Below, one piece after another: positions 54,415 to 63,043 of a stretch of 64,000 nucleotides of DNA. The stretch is from a bacterium (lineage in GTDB: Bacteria > Vulcanimicrobiota > JABDET01). Where the stretch lies: the NCBI GenBank assembly GCA_021800275.1, contig JAJYZB010000010.1, positions 1 to 64,000 on the forward strand, given 5' to 3'. A program made the translations under genes and the position numbers. Every line of letters starts with the position of its first letter. Within the stretch, counting starts at the first letter, position 1. The notes under the pieces were generated by a model, which saw only the letters and a program-made list of their open reading frames with translations, searched no databases and was not told where the DNA came from.

Positions 54415-55926
54415 CTAGCTCATTTCGTTAGCCGCAGGTCTTAGTAAAGGGAATAAAATCACTTCACGAATCGAAGCTGAATCTGTAAACAACATGCACA
54501 ATCGATCTATACCAATTCCTAGTCCTCCAGCAGGAGGCATTCCATACTCTAAAGCTGCCAAGAAATCTTCATCCATACTGTGAGCTGTTTCATCCCCAGC
54601 TTCCCGAAGCTTTAACTGAGCTTTAAATCTTTCTTTCTGATCAAAAGGATCATTCAACTCTGAAAAAGCGTTCGCCATTTCCATGTTCGAAATAAAAAGC
54701 TCAAAACGGTAAGTCAAAGAGGGGTCATCAGACTTTCTTTTTGCCAGAGGAGAGATCTCAATTGGATAATCTAAAATAAAAGTAGGCTGAATCAGATTGG
54801 GTTCTACTACAGCTTCAAAAATTTTGTCAATATAATGTCCAACATGAGCCTTTGGATCCAAAGAAATTTTTAAGTTTTTCGCGGCATGTTTTGCTTTTTC
54901 TAAATCTCTAATATCAGACAGAAGGATCCCTCCAAACTGTCTTAAAGCATCAGAATAAGTAATCCTTTCAAACGGTGGATTCAACTGAATTGTTTTCCCC
55001 TGATAAGGAATTTCTCTCTTTCCGATCAACTCATCGGCCAGATGAACAATCAGATCTTCTGTAATTTTCATCATGCCTTCATAATCACTGTAAGCTTCAT
55101 ACAACTCCAGGCTGGTGAATTCAGGGTTATGTCGGGTTGAGATTCCTTCATTCCTAAAAATTCTTCCAATCTCATAAACTTTTTCCAGCATTCCTACTAA
55201 AAGTCGTTTTAGATGGAGTTCTGTGGCGATTCTCAGGTGCAGATCCAAATCCAGGGCATTGTGATGGGTTATAAAAGGTTTTGCTTCTGCTCCACCAGCA
55301 GTAACACTCATGACAGGAGTCTCCATTTCATGAAATCCTCTGCGATCCAGAAAACTCCTCATTTTAGCAATCAATGCGCTTCTTAACAAAAATATCTTTC
55401 GAACTTCTGGGTTCACCATTAAATCCAGATACCGCTGGCGATAACGAACCTCCACATCTTTAAGTCCATGCCATTTCTCGGGAAGGGGATAAAGGGATTT
55501 AGACAAAGGGGTAATTTTATCAATAAGAATGGAAAGTTCTCCTCTCCTGGTTCTGAAAACCGATCCTTCAATCCCAATAATGTCTCCCATATCCAGCAGC
55601 TCGAAAAAGTTCCACTGAGCCTCACCCAGATGATCCTGTTTAAAATAAATCTGAATTTTGCTGGAAGAAGAAACTAAATCTCCAAATGCCGCTTTCCCAT
55701 GAAGGCGAACTGCCATAAGCCTTCCTGCTGTTCTAACTTTCTCCTGGGAATGGGTTTCCCCTTGAATAGAACTGAACTTTTCATGAATCCCTTCAATAAA
55801 ATCAGTGATTAAAAAAGCTGAACCATACGGGTCGCAGAATTGCCTTAATGCATGCAGATGTTCTGTTCTCTGTTTTATTTGATCTAAAACTGATACGGTT
55901 TCAGGGTGAGAAGATTGAGTTGACAT
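54415..55926 (-). CDS. lysS: Lysyl-tRNA synthetase, class II
   Basis: 503 residues. N-terminal OB-fold anticodon-binding domain (VRTAGRLMAVRLHGKAAFGDL ... IQIYFKQD) and class II catalytic core: motif 2 in EIGRIFRNEGISTRHNPEFTSLELYEAYSDY, and motif 3 GLGIGIDRLCMLF, with LKDVEVRYRQRYLDLMVNPEVR before motif 1. Charges tRNA-Lys. Length and motifs are normal. ATG at 55926. The ribH gene lies 49 bases upstream on the same strand, so lysS may be its downstream operon partner. The hairpin at 54.3 kb lies just beyond its stop. Confidence 0.97.
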   Translation of the reverse strand: MSTQSSHPETVSVLDQIKQRTEHLHALRQFCDPYGSAFLITDFIEGIHEKFSSIQGETHSQEKVRTAGRLMAVRLHGKAAFGDLVSSSSKIQIYFKQDHLGEAQWNFFELLDMGDIIGIEGSVFRTRRGELSILIDKITPLSKSLYPLPEKWHGLKDVEVRYRQRYLDLMVNPEVRKIFLLRSALIAKMRSFLDRRGFHEMETPVMSVTAGGAEAKPFITHHNALDLDLHLRIATELHLKRLLVGMLEKVYEIGRIFRNEGISTRHNPEFTSLELYEAYSDYEGMMKITEDLIVHLADELIGKREIPYQGKTIQLNPPFERITYSDALRQFGGILLSDIRDLEKAKHAAKNLKISLDPKAHVGHYIDKIFEAVVEPNLIQPTFILDYPIEISPLAKRKSDDPSLTYRFELFISNMEMANAFSELNDPFDQKERFKAQLKLREAGDETAHSMDEDFLAALEYGMPPAGGLGIGIDRLCMLFTDSASIREVILFPLLRPAANEMS

Positions 55927-55975
55927 GAAGGGGTTGTTCGCGTTTTAGATCTTCATCCCTTCATTCCCCATCCCT

Positions 55976-56482
55976 TTACTTCGCAGTCTTCCTGGTTTTT
56001 CGATTTGAGTCCGATTTTTTTCTTAAACTTCTGAGCAGATTCACCATTTCAAGAGCTGCCAGAGCTCCTTCATGCCCCCGATTTTTCTCATTCTCTCCTG
56101 CTCTTTCCCAGGCGGTCTGAGGGTTGTCACTTAACAAAACAGAAAATGAAATAGGAATCCCTGTGTCCAAAGAAACTTTTGCGATTCCACTGGAAGCTTG
56201 GAGAGCTACTTGATCAAAATGATACGTCTCTCCTTTTAGCACACATCCAACACAAACAAGGCAGTCGTATTTTCTCAACTGACACAGCTGTTTTGCGAGA
56301 AGAGGAATTTCAAAAGCGCCAGGAACCCAGTAAACCGAAATTTTCTCTTCTTTTACTCCTTGATCCAAAAAACACCGAACAGCCCCTTGAACTAATTTTT
56401 CCACAATGGGCTTGTTATATTGACTGGCAATAATGGCAGGGGAAATTTCACCCCTAACTTTAATTCCTCGAATTTCTTTCAC
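55976..56482 (-). CDS. ribH: 6,7-dimethyl-8-ribityllumazine synthase
   Basis: 168 residues. Penultimate step of riboflavin synthesis, forming icosahedral or pentameric shells. Motifs: ASQYNKPIVEKLVQGA, VYWVPGAFEIPLLAKQL (substrate phosphate and ring binding) and VGCVLKGETYHFDQVALQASSGI with the catalytic histidine, then NRGHEGALAALEMVNLL. The last 20 residues (LRKKSDSNRKTRKTAK) form a basic tail beyond the fold. Other rib genes are not in the window. ATG at 56482 preceded by AAGATTAGAATCGTGAAAG without a clear site. Followed by lysS. Confidence 0.95.
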   Translation of the reverse strand: MKEIRGIKVRGEISPAIIASQYNKPIVEKLVQGAVRCFLDQGVKEEKISVYWVPGAFEIPLLAKQLCQLRKYDCLVCVGCVLKGETYHFDQVALQASSGIAKVSLDTGIPISFSVLLSDNPQTAWERAGENEKNRGHEGALAALEMVNLLRSLRKKSDSNRKTRKTAK

Positions 56483-56559
56483 GATTCTAATCTTAAGAAG
56501 GAGATACGCTTCCTCTCAAAAATTTTAAGAAGTGTTTTAAACAGAACATACTGAAAAAT

Positions 56560-57237
56560 TCAGGAAAACTGCTTTAGACTCCTTTGATGCTTAAAATAAT
56601 CACACATTTCTGCCAGGGGGCAGTTTTGGCACTCGGGCTTTTTAGCCTTGCAGACCCGCATCGAAAGATCCAGAAGCGCTAGATTAAACTCTTTACAGTG
56701 TTTTCGTGGGAGGAGAGATTCAGCAAACTTCCACAATTCAGGATCTTCTCGCGGGCGCGCTCTCTCAGACTTTATGCTGAAAACTCTTGTCAGCAGACGA
56801 ATAATGTTCACATCCAGGATAGGAACCCTTTGATCAAAAGAAAAACAGAGGACACAGTTAGCGATATAGTTTCCAACTCCAGGGAGTTCGAGAAGTTTAT
56901 CCTTATTTGAAGGAACTGTTCCTTCAAAATCAGAATCTAATTTTGACGCCAGAGCAGAAAGCTCTGCTGATTTTTTATGACTCATTCCATAAGGCTTTAG
57001 GGATTCGCGAAGGACTGTAGCGCCAGCTTCTTTGATTTTGTAAGGAGTCCCCATCTCTTTTATCGTGTCTGTGATAAAATTCTTTACTTTTGGTGCATTG
57101 GTTTTCCGCAGCAAAATTTCAGTCAGCAAAGTTTGAAAAGGGGTATATCCGCCATTTCTCCATGGATAGGTAATAGCGCTGGATTTCTGCCAATGAAGTA
57201 GAAGTTTTTGGAACTTTTTCTTTTTATTAAGATTCAT
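56560..57237 (-). CDS. HhH-GPD DNA mismatch glycosylase (MIG/MutY-like) coupled to a C5-methyltransferase
   Basis: 225 residues. HhH motif ELPGVGNYIANCV and catalytic Asp142 (PILDVNIIRLL). The residue that is Lys120 in endonuclease III is Tyr124 here, as in the thymine-DNA glycosylase MIG of Methanobacterium and as in MutY, which points to a monofunctional glycosylase. The [4Fe-4S] cysteines C196-x6-C203-x2-C206-x5-C212 are complete. There is no MutY C-terminal NUDIX-like domain. The gene overlaps the cytosine-5 methyltransferase by 4 bases (ATGA), so T:G repair at deaminated 5-methylcytosine sites is the natural inference, as with Vsr next to Dcm and MIG next to its methylase. Confidence 0.85.
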   Translation of the reverse strand: MNLNKKKKFQKLLLHWQKSSAITYPWRNGGYTPFQTLLTEILLRKTNAPKVKNFITDTIKEMGTPYKIKEAGATVLRESLKPYGMSHKKSAELSALASKLDSDFEGTVPSNKDKLLELPGVGNYIANCVLCFSFDQRVPILDVNIIRLLTRVFSIKSERARPREDPELWKFAESLLPRKHCKEFNLALLDLSMRVCKAKKPECQNCPLAEMCDYFKHQRSLKQFS

Positions 57238-58319
57238 TTCAATGGCAGCAAATTCGCTTTTACAGAATCATAATCAATTCCAGCAAAAGTTTTGAGAATG
57301 CTTTCAAAAATAATCCTGGCTGCTTTTGGAGGAACAGCCATTCCTATCTGTCTTCTGACGCTTTCTTTGGAACCGTAAAATACAAAATCATCAGAAAAAG
57401 TCTGAAGACGCGCACGCTCTCTATTGGTTAAAGAACGAGCTTCTTCCCAATGATAGATATGGGTTCCTCCACCACCGCTTCCTGTTACTGTATAAGAAGG
57501 CTTTTCTGGATCAAGTCTTTTGTAAATGTGGCTCAACCTGGCTCGTTCAACATGAAGACAGAGATCCTTGGGAATAGCCGCTGTCCAGGCATTTTGACCA
57601 GGCAGAATAAATTTGAGCCTTCTGACCACTTTATCAGACTGTCGGGTGAACTCATGATTAGGAGTGTTCAGAGCAATGGGCGGGCATTTCAATGCCTTTC
57701 GAGCTGTAACTGGTTTAGCCAAGTGGGTTGGAGCTGGGACTTTAAACTCTAATCTCAATTTTTTTTCAATTCCGACAATAATGATGCGGTGCCGCGACTG
57801 GGGCACTCCATATTCCTCAAATTTAAAGAGATGGGCAGTTAAGTGATATCCTGATTCATCGAGATCTTTCAAAATTTTTTTAAATTCATCCCCGGATCCT
57901 GCGCTTCTCAGTCCGCTTACATTTTCGGCTAAAAACCACTGGGGTTTAAAATAACGCAGAATTTTAACTCCATATTGATAAAGAGGACCAAATTCACCTT
58001 TAAAGCCCAGACGTTCTCCCACTACGCTGAAATCATTGCAAGGAAACCCAAATGCAAAACCATCAATGGGTTTAAGCGCCTCTATTTGCAGTTTGCGCAC
58101 ATCTTCGCAAATAACAGACTGAGGGCAATCTGGGCATAAATTTCTTCTGTAAGTTTCACAGGCATCAGAATCATAATCAACAGCCCAAAGATGCTGGATT
58201 AAATAATCGCTGCTGCAGCTGACAATTTTATTTTTAAATGCGCCTAAAGCTAGTCCTCCCGGACCTGAAAATAATTCTCCAAGTCTAAAGATCACAACTG
58301 ATTTTATTTGATTCGTCAT
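57234..58319 (-). CDS. dcm: DNA (cytosine-5)-methyltransferase
   Basis: 361 residues from ATG 58319, chosen because AAGGAC precedes it; an upstream TTG (58340) lacks a site. Motif I ELFSGPGGLALGAF, motif IV FGFPCNDFS with catalytic Cys94 (usual PCQ is PCN), motif VI ENVSGLRSAG, motif VIII VPQSRHRIIIVG, motif X GMAVPPKAA. Methylates C5 of cytosine in a specific site that cannot be read from the sequence. Overlaps the glycosylase gene by 4 bases. No restriction endonuclease is visible, so it may be an orphan methylase or the methylation arm of a lost system. A 10-bp direct repeat upstream (58333-58352) may be its operator. Confidence 0.93.
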   Translation of the reverse strand: MTNQIKSVVIFRLGELFSGPGGLALGAFKNKIVSCSSDYLIQHLWAVDYDSDACETYRRNLCPDCPQSVICEDVRKLQIEALKPIDGFAFGFPCNDFSVVGERLGFKGEFGPLYQYGVKILRYFKPQWFLAENVSGLRSAGSGDEFKKILKDLDESGYHLTAHLFKFEEYGVPQSRHRIIIVGIEKKLRLEFKVPAPTHLAKPVTARKALKCPPIALNTPNHEFTRQSDKVVRRLKFILPGQNAWTAAIPKDLCLHVERARLSHIYKRLDPEKPSYTVTGSGGGGTHIYHWEEARSLTNRERARLQTFSDDFVFYGSKESVRRQIGMAVPPKAARIIFESILKTFAGIDYDSVKANLLPLK

Positions 58320-58332
58320 TTTTTTGTCCTTG

Positions 58333-58352
58333 TGGAACAATCTGGAACAATC
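58333..58352. repeat. Two adjacent 10-bp direct repeats upstream of dcm
   Basis: TGGAACAATC occurs twice in a row (58333-58342, 58343-58352), about 14 bases before the methyltransferase start. A one-turn-spaced repeat next to the ribosome site is a suitable place for autorepression, but it may be chance. Confidence 0.4.
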
Positions 58353-58391
58353 TGTGGAAGAGCAGTGGATAAAAGCTGCTAATTGATAACA

Positions 58392-59906
58392 TCAGAACTT
58401 CCAGAAACTTCTTTCTAAAGCCCTGTAATTAACCGCTTCTTCAATATGCTTCTTTTCAATTTTACAACTGTTTTCTAAATCGGCGATTGTCCTGGCTGTC
58501 CGAAAAAGTCTCATATTCCCTCTTGGACTCAATCCTAAAGCGCTGTATGCAGTTTTGAGAGATTCTTTAGCTTCAAACGAGAGTTCTGCCAATTTTAAAA
58601 AATCATCATCTTCTGCTCTGCTGTTGGTCATTCCTTGAGAACCATATCTCTCCTCTTGAATTTTTCTAGCAGCTTCAACCCGACTTCGAACCTGTTCAGA
58701 AGGCTCTAAAAAAGGAGAATCATACAATTTCTCCTGAGAAATTCTAGACATTTCTATCTGGAGATCAATCCGATCTAGCAGCGGACCCGAAATTCTTTTC
58801 TGATAAGCCATCCTTTCTGAAAATTTGCACAGACAGGCTCGAACAGGATCCCCATAATATCCGCAGGGACAGGGATTCATCGCTGCAGCCAGCAGAAAAT
58901 CTGAAGGATAAGTGACAGCTCCAGACATTCTAACAATCCTTATTTTCCTTTCTTCAAGCGGCTGTCTAAGAGATTCTAAAACATTCCGATGAAATTCAGG
59001 GAATTCATCCATGAAAAGTACGCCGTGATGAGCAAAAGAAAGCTCCCCAGGACGGACCGGAGAACCCCCTCCTACCATTCCCGCATAACTAATGGTAGAA
59101 TGAGGCGAACGGAAAGGAACTGCATTAACCAATCCTTCGCCTAAAAATCCTGCCACACTTTGAACTTTTGAAATATCCAGAGCCTGCTGAAAACTTAAAG
59201 CAGGGAGAATTCCTGGCATTGTTTTGGCTAAAAATGTTTTTCCGCTTCCTGGATGACCAATCAAAAGAATATTGTGGTTCCCAGCAGCCGCAATTTCAAG
59301 TCCTCTTTTAGCAAGCTCCTGTCCTTTCACCTGTTTTATATCCAGACAGACATTAGGAGAAGGTGACCATGTCATCCGTGATTTTAGAGGTTCCTTTCCT
59401 CCCATTAGGGACAGAACTGCTTCTTTAAGGGAAGAAACAGACCATGCTTTGACTCCAGAAAACCAGAAAACTTCTTTTTCATTTTCTTGCGGAACAATCA
59501 CATTAAACTCACTTTTTTTTTGAGCCATTTCAGCCACTACCAGAACCCCTGGTACAGGGCGAACCGCGCCGCTTAATCCCAGCTCTCCTAAGATTATAAA
59601 ATTTTCAAGGGAACCAGCTTGAATTTGCCCACTGGCCGCTAAAATTCCAAGAGCCATTGAGAGATCAAAACCCGATCCTTCTTTTCTGGAGTCAGCAGGA
59701 GCTAAATTAATCGTTACTTTCTGAGGAGGAAAATCAAATCCGGAATTTTTAATGGCTGCTCTGACTCTGTCTCTAGATTCTTGAACTGCTGCATCAGGAA
59801 GCCCTACAATTTGACAGCCTGGAAGTCCATTCGATATATCTACTTCAACTCGAACCAGTACAGGTTCCAGTCCTGAAACAGCGCAAGAAAAAAGAGCCGC
59901 CATCAT
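58392..59906 (-). CDS. comM: ComM/YifB-family Mg-chelatase-like AAA+ ATPase
   Basis: 504 residues. N-terminal domain (CAVSGLEPVLVRVEVDISNGLPGCQIVGLPDAAVQESRDRVRAAI) unique to ComM/YifB; central Mg-chelatase AAA+ domain with Walker A GHPGSGKTFLA, Walker B GVLFMDEFPEF and AAAMNPCPCGYYGDPVRACLC (zinc-like cysteines), and C-terminal chelatase-like helices (SPRGNMRLFRTARTIADLE). ComM is a hexameric DNA helicase that promotes branch migration during natural transformation, so this is consistent with DNA uptake (with a prepilin peptidase at 35 kb), though most bacteria carry it. ATG preceded by CAGGATG. Spacing to dcm is 72 bases in the same direction. Confidence 0.95.
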   Translation of the reverse strand: MMAALFSCAVSGLEPVLVRVEVDISNGLPGCQIVGLPDAAVQESRDRVRAAIKNSGFDFPPQKVTINLAPADSRKEGSGFDLSMALGILAASGQIQAGSLENFIILGELGLSGAVRPVPGVLVVAEMAQKKSEFNVIVPQENEKEVFWFSGVKAWSVSSLKEAVLSLMGGKEPLKSRMTWSPSPNVCLDIKQVKGQELAKRGLEIAAAGNHNILLIGHPGSGKTFLAKTMPGILPALSFQQALDISKVQSVAGFLGEGLVNAVPFRSPHSTISYAGMVGGGSPVRPGELSFAHHGVLFMDEFPEFHRNVLESLRQPLEERKIRIVRMSGAVTYPSDFLLAAAMNPCPCGYYGDPVRACLCKFSERMAYQKRISGPLLDRIDLQIEMSRISQEKLYDSPFLEPSEQVRSRVEAARKIQEERYGSQGMTNSRAEDDDFLKLAELSFEAKESLKTAYSALGLSPRGNMRLFRTARTIADLENSCKIEKKHIEEAVNYRALERSFWKF

Positions 59907-59943
59907 CCTGCTGCAATCTTAGCAGACAGGGATCAAAAAAGTG

Positions 59944-60849
59944 TCAAATAAGAGAACGAAAATCTTTAGAAAGAGTGAACAGGGCTTGATGAATATGCCC
60001 ATCATAAAAACTTAAATTTTTAGAAAAATGGGAAAGTTTTTGATCCACCTGCTCGGGAGAAAGTTTCAAAGGATCGAATGTGTCTGAACATAGAACAAAA
60101 CCCCAATCAGAATAAAAAGATGGGATAAAAGCATGATAGGGCCTCACAATTTTCCAGACATTCTTCAAAATCGCAGCATAGTGCCTGTGCAAATGGTGCA
60201 TCCCTCTTCCCGAGTGAGATGCCTGCATGGCAAAAACCCCGTCAGACTTTATTCTGCTCTTTATCTTTCTAAAAAAATCCTCTGACAAAAGAGTCTGTGT
60301 AGGGGTATCTGGATAAGGTTCTGTTAAATCTGAAATCACGCAGTCAAAACGCTCATTCGTATTTTCAAGATAAAGTTTAGCATCCTGAATCAGAAGAACA
60401 GTTCTGGGATCTTCAAAACAGCCATTTGAATAAGTTGGAAGAAACTCTTTAGAAACCTGAACAACCATTTCATCGAGATCCACCATAACCGCTTTTTTAA
60501 CCTGAGAATAACGAAGCACTTCCCGCAAGGTGGCCCCTTCGCCTCCTCCCAGGATTAAAACAACTTCAGGTTCAGAGCATAATGAAAGAGCAGGATGCAC
60601 CAGAACCTCATGATAAATATCTTCATCATGCTCACTGGATTGAGGATCTCCATCCAGAACTAAAAGTTTCCCAAATTTCTGTGTCTGATAGATTTCAATG
60701 GTTTGGTAGGGACTTTTACCATTATAAATGACTTTCTCAATTCCATGAAAATGAGCGGAATCAGGGCTCTGCCATTCCACATAAAACTGATAACATCCGC
60801 TCTTTTTGGAAGTTAAAGGAATTTCTAACTTCAAATCAGGAGCCAACAT
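59944..60849 (-). CDS. speE: Spermidine synthase (polyamine aminopropyltransferase)
   Basis: 301 residues. The conserved order is intact: VIYNGKSPYQTIEIYQTQKFGKLLVLDGDPQSSEHDEDIYHEVLVHPAL, LILGGGEGATLREVLRY, VMVDLDEMVVQVSKEFLP, IQDAKLYLEN and ISDLTEPYPDTPTQTLLS. It transfers aminopropyl from decarboxylated SAM to putrescine. The start ATG shares a base with the speD stop (TAATG). The N-terminal extension of about 30 residues before the first strand is a slight variation, and the D-G-D-P-Q-S-S-E string differs from the usual LDG-x-Q-x-T/S. Pathway partners putrescine-forming enzymes are not in the window. Confidence 0.95.
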   Translation of the reverse strand: MLAPDLKLEIPLTSKKSGCYQFYVEWQSPDSAHFHGIEKVIYNGKSPYQTIEIYQTQKFGKLLVLDGDPQSSEHDEDIYHEVLVHPALSLCSEPEVVLILGGGEGATLREVLRYSQVKKAVMVDLDEMVVQVSKEFLPTYSNGCFEDPRTVLLIQDAKLYLENTNERFDCVISDLTEPYPDTPTQTLLSEDFFRKIKSRIKSDGVFAMQASHSGRGMHHLHRHYAAILKNVWKIVRPYHAFIPSFYSDWGFVLCSDTFDPLKLSPEQVDQKLSHFSKNLSFYDGHIHQALFTLSKDFRSLI

Positions 60850-61286
60850 TAAACAGCTTCTGCCATCCCTTGAGCATCGGTCGAGGAGTTTCCACTATAA
60901 GCGGAAGAAACAGTGAGATGACTGTACCTTCCCTTTGATGTTTCGATCCCTCTTTCAACAACAGTTTGGACAATCTGTCTCGCCTGAAACACTTCAGCCA
61001 GAAATTCGCATGCTTTCCATGGATCTGCTGATTCGCCGCACGTATAAATATCAATAGCCGCATATTGAAATTCGGGCCACGTATGGATAGAGAGATGAGA
61101 CTCAGCGATGACCACAACCCCGCTGACCCCCTGAGGAGTGAACTTATGAAGAGCAACCTCTTTAATTTGAGTATTGGCTCGTTTTGCAGCTTCTACAATG
61201 TATTCCCTCACTTTGGTTAAACTGCACAACACCTTCGGATTACACTGCGAAAGCTCAAGTAAAATATGATGCCCCAATGCTTTCAT
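60849..61286 (-). CDS. speD: S-adenosylmethionine decarboxylase proenzyme
   Basis: 145 residues from ATG 61286 (the TTG at 61289 is less likely; AAGGAGC lies 7-8 bases upstream of ATG). MKALGHHILLELSQCN at the N-terminus and the self-cleavage site AESHLSIHTWPE, where Ser63 gives the pyruvoyl group, follow the class 1B bacterial/archaeal type. FQYAAIDIYTCGE is also conserved. It produces decarboxylated SAM for speE, which directly follows with a one-base overlap. The divergent 150-bp region has two inverted repeats. The C-terminal tail after about residue 120 is Ser/Ala-rich and not family-conserved. Confidence 0.96.
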   Translation of the reverse strand: MKALGHHILLELSQCNPKVLCSLTKVREYIVEAAKRANTQIKEVALHKFTPQGVSGVVVIAESHLSIHTWPEFQYAAIDIYTCGESADPWKACEFLAEVFQARQIVQTVVERGIETSKGRYSHLTVSSAYSGNSSTDAQGMAEAV

Positions 61287-61306
61287 CAATGAAGCTCCTT
61301 TCTTTT

Positions 61307-61351
61307 GGTGAGAATCTCACCTCCAATAAATTTTCCCGAAGTTTCCTTCGG
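61307..61351. promoter_or_regulatory. Inverted repeats in the speD leader
   Basis: GGTGAGAATCTCACC (61307-61321) is a 15-base near-perfect palindrome just upstream of the speD ribosome site, and CCGAAG-TTTC-CTTCGG (61336-61351) is a 6-bp hairpin further out. They may be operators or RNA hairpins for polyamine control; neither matches a known consensus that I can recall. Confidence 0.35.
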
Positions 61352-61440
61352 TAGAGTCAAACAATTAAAAAATTCTGAACCCCTTCCCTCTTCCCTTTTT
61401 TTAACAAAACTTTTTTTTAAAAAAAGGGGGGGAGGAGATT

Positions 61441-62958
61441 TTGAGCGAAGGCACTGAACCCATGAGAACAATTTTTCATGAATCCCTAATCGGTTACATT
61501 CTGGAAGTTATCATTGTCCTGGCTGTCGGAATAACGGCAGCAGTTTACTCATTAAGACTGCTGAAGGTGCCAATTGGGAAAAAAGAACGCTCTTCCACGG
61601 AAAAAATTAAAACTTTCTCTGCCAGAATTTTAATTTTTGCACTCGCTCTTTCTGCTCTCAGTCTTTTTCCATCCAAGTCTCAACTACATCTTTTAGCAGT
61701 TATTTTTTGCTCCATCTTTCTTACATGGGCTATTACAGACCTTTTCATTGAGTTATTCTTTCGACGCTTTCTGATCTCTAGTCTTCGGGTTGGAATCCCT
61801 GACATATTAATTGGCGTTGCTAAAACTCTGATTATTCTTATTGCTCTGGTCATCATTTTTCATCAATACACAGGAATTAAGCTGACTCCGATTCTGACTG
61901 AATCAGCTATTTTATCTGTCATTATTGGTCTAGCTTTTCAGGACACCCTTGGAAATTTCATTTCTGGGCTCGCCCTGCACTTCTCTTCCCCTTATCGAAT
62001 TGGAGACTGGATAAAAAGCGGAGGAATAGAGGGGAAAATCAATCGTATGGATTGGAGAGCAACCACCCTTTTGACCCGGACCAATGATTCGATTGTAATT
62101 CCACACTCAACCATGGCAAAAAATGATGTTTACAATTTTTCTTCCCCATCCAGCCGCCATATTCGAGAATTAAAAATTCCATTCAGCATGAACACCTCTC
62201 CTGACAAAATTTACAGAATTTTGATCTCCTCAGCAGCAGAAGTTGAAGGAGTTTTAAAAGATTCTCCCCCTTCTGTCTCCATCGCAGAGTTCGGAAATGA
62301 CATCATCATTTACAGTCTGCAGGTGTGGATAGAAGATTTCGATCGCCTCCCTGATATTATGGGAAACCTGTCACGAAAAATCTGGTATAAAATTCGTAGA
62401 GAGGGGATTCCTTTAGGAATCGAGGGACTTGCCGGGTTAACATCACACGCAAAAATAGAAAAACCAATTGCCTTCTTAAAATCTCTTCCCTTGCTCTCCA
62501 GTCTGGACGAAAAAGCCCTGGAAAATTTTATTGAACAGGGAGACATGAAACTTTACGGCAATAAAGAAATTATCATCAAGGAAGGAGAAAATAGTCAAGA
62601 CTTTTTTATACTGATTCAAGGAAAAGCAGCAGTCTCAAAAAATGAATTTATTTTTTATACCTACAAACCAGGAGAATTTTTCGGAGAAATGGCTTTAATT
62701 ACAGGAGAGCCAAGAAAGGCGACAATTCAAGCACTGGAAGAAGCATCAGTTCTTGTTTTTAAAAAAGAGGAACTGGCGCCTTTTCTGGACACACATCCTA
62801 AATTTTTAGAGCTTCTTTCAAATGCCATTGCAAACAGATTAAAAACTCTTCCTCAGGAAGAACTCGAAGCCCTTGAAACGAAAGAAGAACAGGAATCCCA
62901 AACTCCAGGACTATTGATCCTAAAAAGAATCAAAAGTTTTTTCTTGGGAGAAAAATAA
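61441..62958 (+). CDS. MscS-type channel with C-terminal cyclic-nucleotide-binding domain
   Basis: 505 residues. Membrane segments at about 15-40, 60-85, 90-110 and 125-150; the pore helix region is SAILSVIIGLAFQDTLGNFISGLALHF, followed by the MscS beta domain (GDWIKSGGIEGKINRMDWRATTLLTRTNDSIVIPHSTM). Residues 365-470 form a cNMP-binding domain: FILIQGKAAVS, FFGEMALITGEPRKATIQA with the phosphate-binding GE and RxA. This layout defines bacterial cyclic-nucleotide-gated (bCNG) channels, in which cAMP gates the pore and mechanosensitivity is weak. Start is TTG at 61441 behind GGAGGAG; an ATG at 61462 is possible. No adenylate cyclase is nearby. Confidence 0.9.
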   Translation: MSEGTEPMRTIFHESLIGYILEVIIVLAVGITAAVYSLRLLKVPIGKKERSSTEKIKTFSARILIFALALSALSLFPSKSQLHLLAVIFCSIFLTWAITDLFIELFFRRFLISSLRVGIPDILIGVAKTLIILIALVIIFHQYTGIKLTPILTESAILSVIIGLAFQDTLGNFISGLALHFSSPYRIGDWIKSGGIEGKINRMDWRATTLLTRTNDSIVIPHSTMAKNDVYNFSSPSSRHIRELKIPFSMNTSPDKIYRILISSAAEVEGVLKDSPPSVSIAEFGNDIIIYSLQVWIEDFDRLPDIMGNLSRKIWYKIRREGIPLGIEGLAGLTSHAKIEKPIAFLKSLPLLSSLDEKALENFIEQGDMKLYGNKEIIIKEGENSQDFFILIQGKAAVSKNEFIFYTYKPGEFFGEMALITGEPRKATIQALEEASVLVFKKEELAPFLDTHPKFLELLSNAIANRLKTLPQEELEALETKEEQESQTPGLLILKRIKSFFLGEK

Positions 62959-63043
62959 ATTTTCAAAACGCAATTTGATGTTTTCGCAGGAAAAATGAAT
63001 GGAACAGTGAATTGAAAAAAACACTGCTATAATGGAGGGACAA

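Noticed and set aside
63028-63033. TATAAT with a TG extension just before the MetE-like gene
   Set aside because: A start site there would begin RNA at about 63040, downstream of the ribosome site GGAGG; no -35 was found, so it is probably not the real promoter.
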